Assembly (NCBI GenBank): GCA_001247695.2
Contig: LGRX02034667.1
Location: 1 to 29,707, forward strand
From: Cymbomonas tetramitiformis
Lineage: Eukaryota; Chlorophyta; Pyramimonadophyceae; Pyramimonadales; Pyramimonadaceae
Length of the DNA stretch: 29,707 bases
Reading direction: 5' to 3'
The notes beneath the pieces are model-generated. The model was not told the DNA's origin and ran no database searches. It was given only the letters and a program-made list of their open reading frames with translations. Position numbers and translations under genes: made by a program. Of the stretch, positions 29,057-29,707 are shown piece by piece (within the stretch, counting starts at the first letter, position 1; each line of letters starts with the position of its first letter).

Positions 29057-29707
29057 AGCTTACGGAATTCGTGACGCAATCGTGGGGCGTTCATGCATAC
29101 CCTGGCTCATTTTGGGGGTTTTGACATATATTTTGGGGGGGCAAGGTATGGTGTTATTTAATTCGCATCTTGCGGGGCTATATGGCGGTCAAAGGGTATG
29201 TCATACCCCGTATGACACGGGTATGACATGGTGTCATACACATGTCATACCATCTTTCATCGCCTTGTACACCCCGGAAATAGCTAGAATGAAGGGCCCA
29301 TGGGGCGGGGGTCCACATGGGCACTCTAATCTATCGTTCTGATGTCAGGGTGCACGGTCCTCGCCAAATGCATGCCTCCCATGAGCTGAGATCGAAAGTG
29401 AGCCCACTTCGGACTCCAAATTTTGAGGGGTGGTGCACATGGAGTGGATGATATCGGCGACTTGACCGGAGCGATGGGCGCTTTTTCACTTCGAGTACCT
29501 TTTGGGACACTCGAATAAAGTCGCTTTAGCCGCTCGGTCCCAAATTTAAAGTGGAAAAAGAAAAATTCGCCGAAACACAAAATATTCAGTTAACCCTCCG
29601 CACCCTCGAATTTCGGGTGGACTTCAACGTGGTTTCAAGGCAGTTGTGGCGCATTTTGAAGCGTGGAATATGGATTTCGTCGCCCACCGATAGGACCAAA
29701 GAAAATT
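29057..29707. other. stretch without a recognised gene
   Basis: Contains interleaved inverted words GTATGACA/TGTCATAC at 29198-29252 and a second TTAACCCTCC at 29590. The open frames here (for example 29082-29342 on + and 29326-29580 on -) show no motif. Confidence 0.5.

Overview
This is an intron-rich nuclear segment of a eukaryote, most likely an alga or another protist. GT..AG introns with matching phases, an F-box/leucine-rich-repeat (LRR) gene whose repeats are one exon each, and several eukaryotic transposon classes exclude a prokaryote. One-LRR-per-exon arrays with same-phase introns are known from brown algae (LRR-ROCO and NB-ARC-TPR genes of Ectocarpus). That is a hint about lineage, not proof. 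All calls come from reading the sequence; no database search was run.

Layout. (1) 1-8819: an almost complete CACTA/EnSpm-type DNA transposon whose left tip lies beyond the window. Its transposase gene (278-7666, + strand) can be followed through about 12 exons. These carry an acidic N-terminal part, a Cys-rich Transpos_assoc-like segment, a Tnp2 (Transposase_21) core, and DUF4218-like and DUF4216-like C-terminal parts. Introns, 3' flank and terminal region share the same palindromes and tandem repeats. (2) 8820-11741: mostly non-coding host DNA with a TGACA microsatellite and a few weak ORFs. (3) 11742-17252: an F-box-like/LRR gene ending in an array of 21 LRR exons. Each exon is 87 nt and each intron 136 nt (223-bp period), all in phase 1, and the array ends at a proper stop codon. 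The introns and helix-coding parts are almost constant, while codons facing the presumed ligand surface vary. This is the most exciting system in the window: a receptor-like or substrate-adaptor gene built for exon shuffling. (4) 17253-20836: mostly featureless DNA with some long-stem hairpins and a G-rich tract.

(5) 20837-27894: a nest of retroelements. It holds a lone Copia-like 5' LTR with a TGGTATCAG primer-binding site, then the 3' end of one LTR element (coding tail, 3' region, 473-bp LTR). Next is a degraded tyrosine-recombinase gene on the - strand, broken by a second, inverted CACTA end. Last is a 3.6-kb LTR element that carries only a Gag-like ORF with a zinc knuckle. (6) 27895-29707: non-coding DNA with minisatellites, hairpins and a tRNA-like unit that may be a SINE head.

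How the parts relate: the two CACTA ends point towards each other across 14.4 kb and enclose the LRR gene. The LRR gene and intron 1 of the transposase gene independently show the same architecture, a tandem array of phase-symmetric cassette plus intron. Retroelement and CACTA insertions have broken the tyrosine-recombinase gene.
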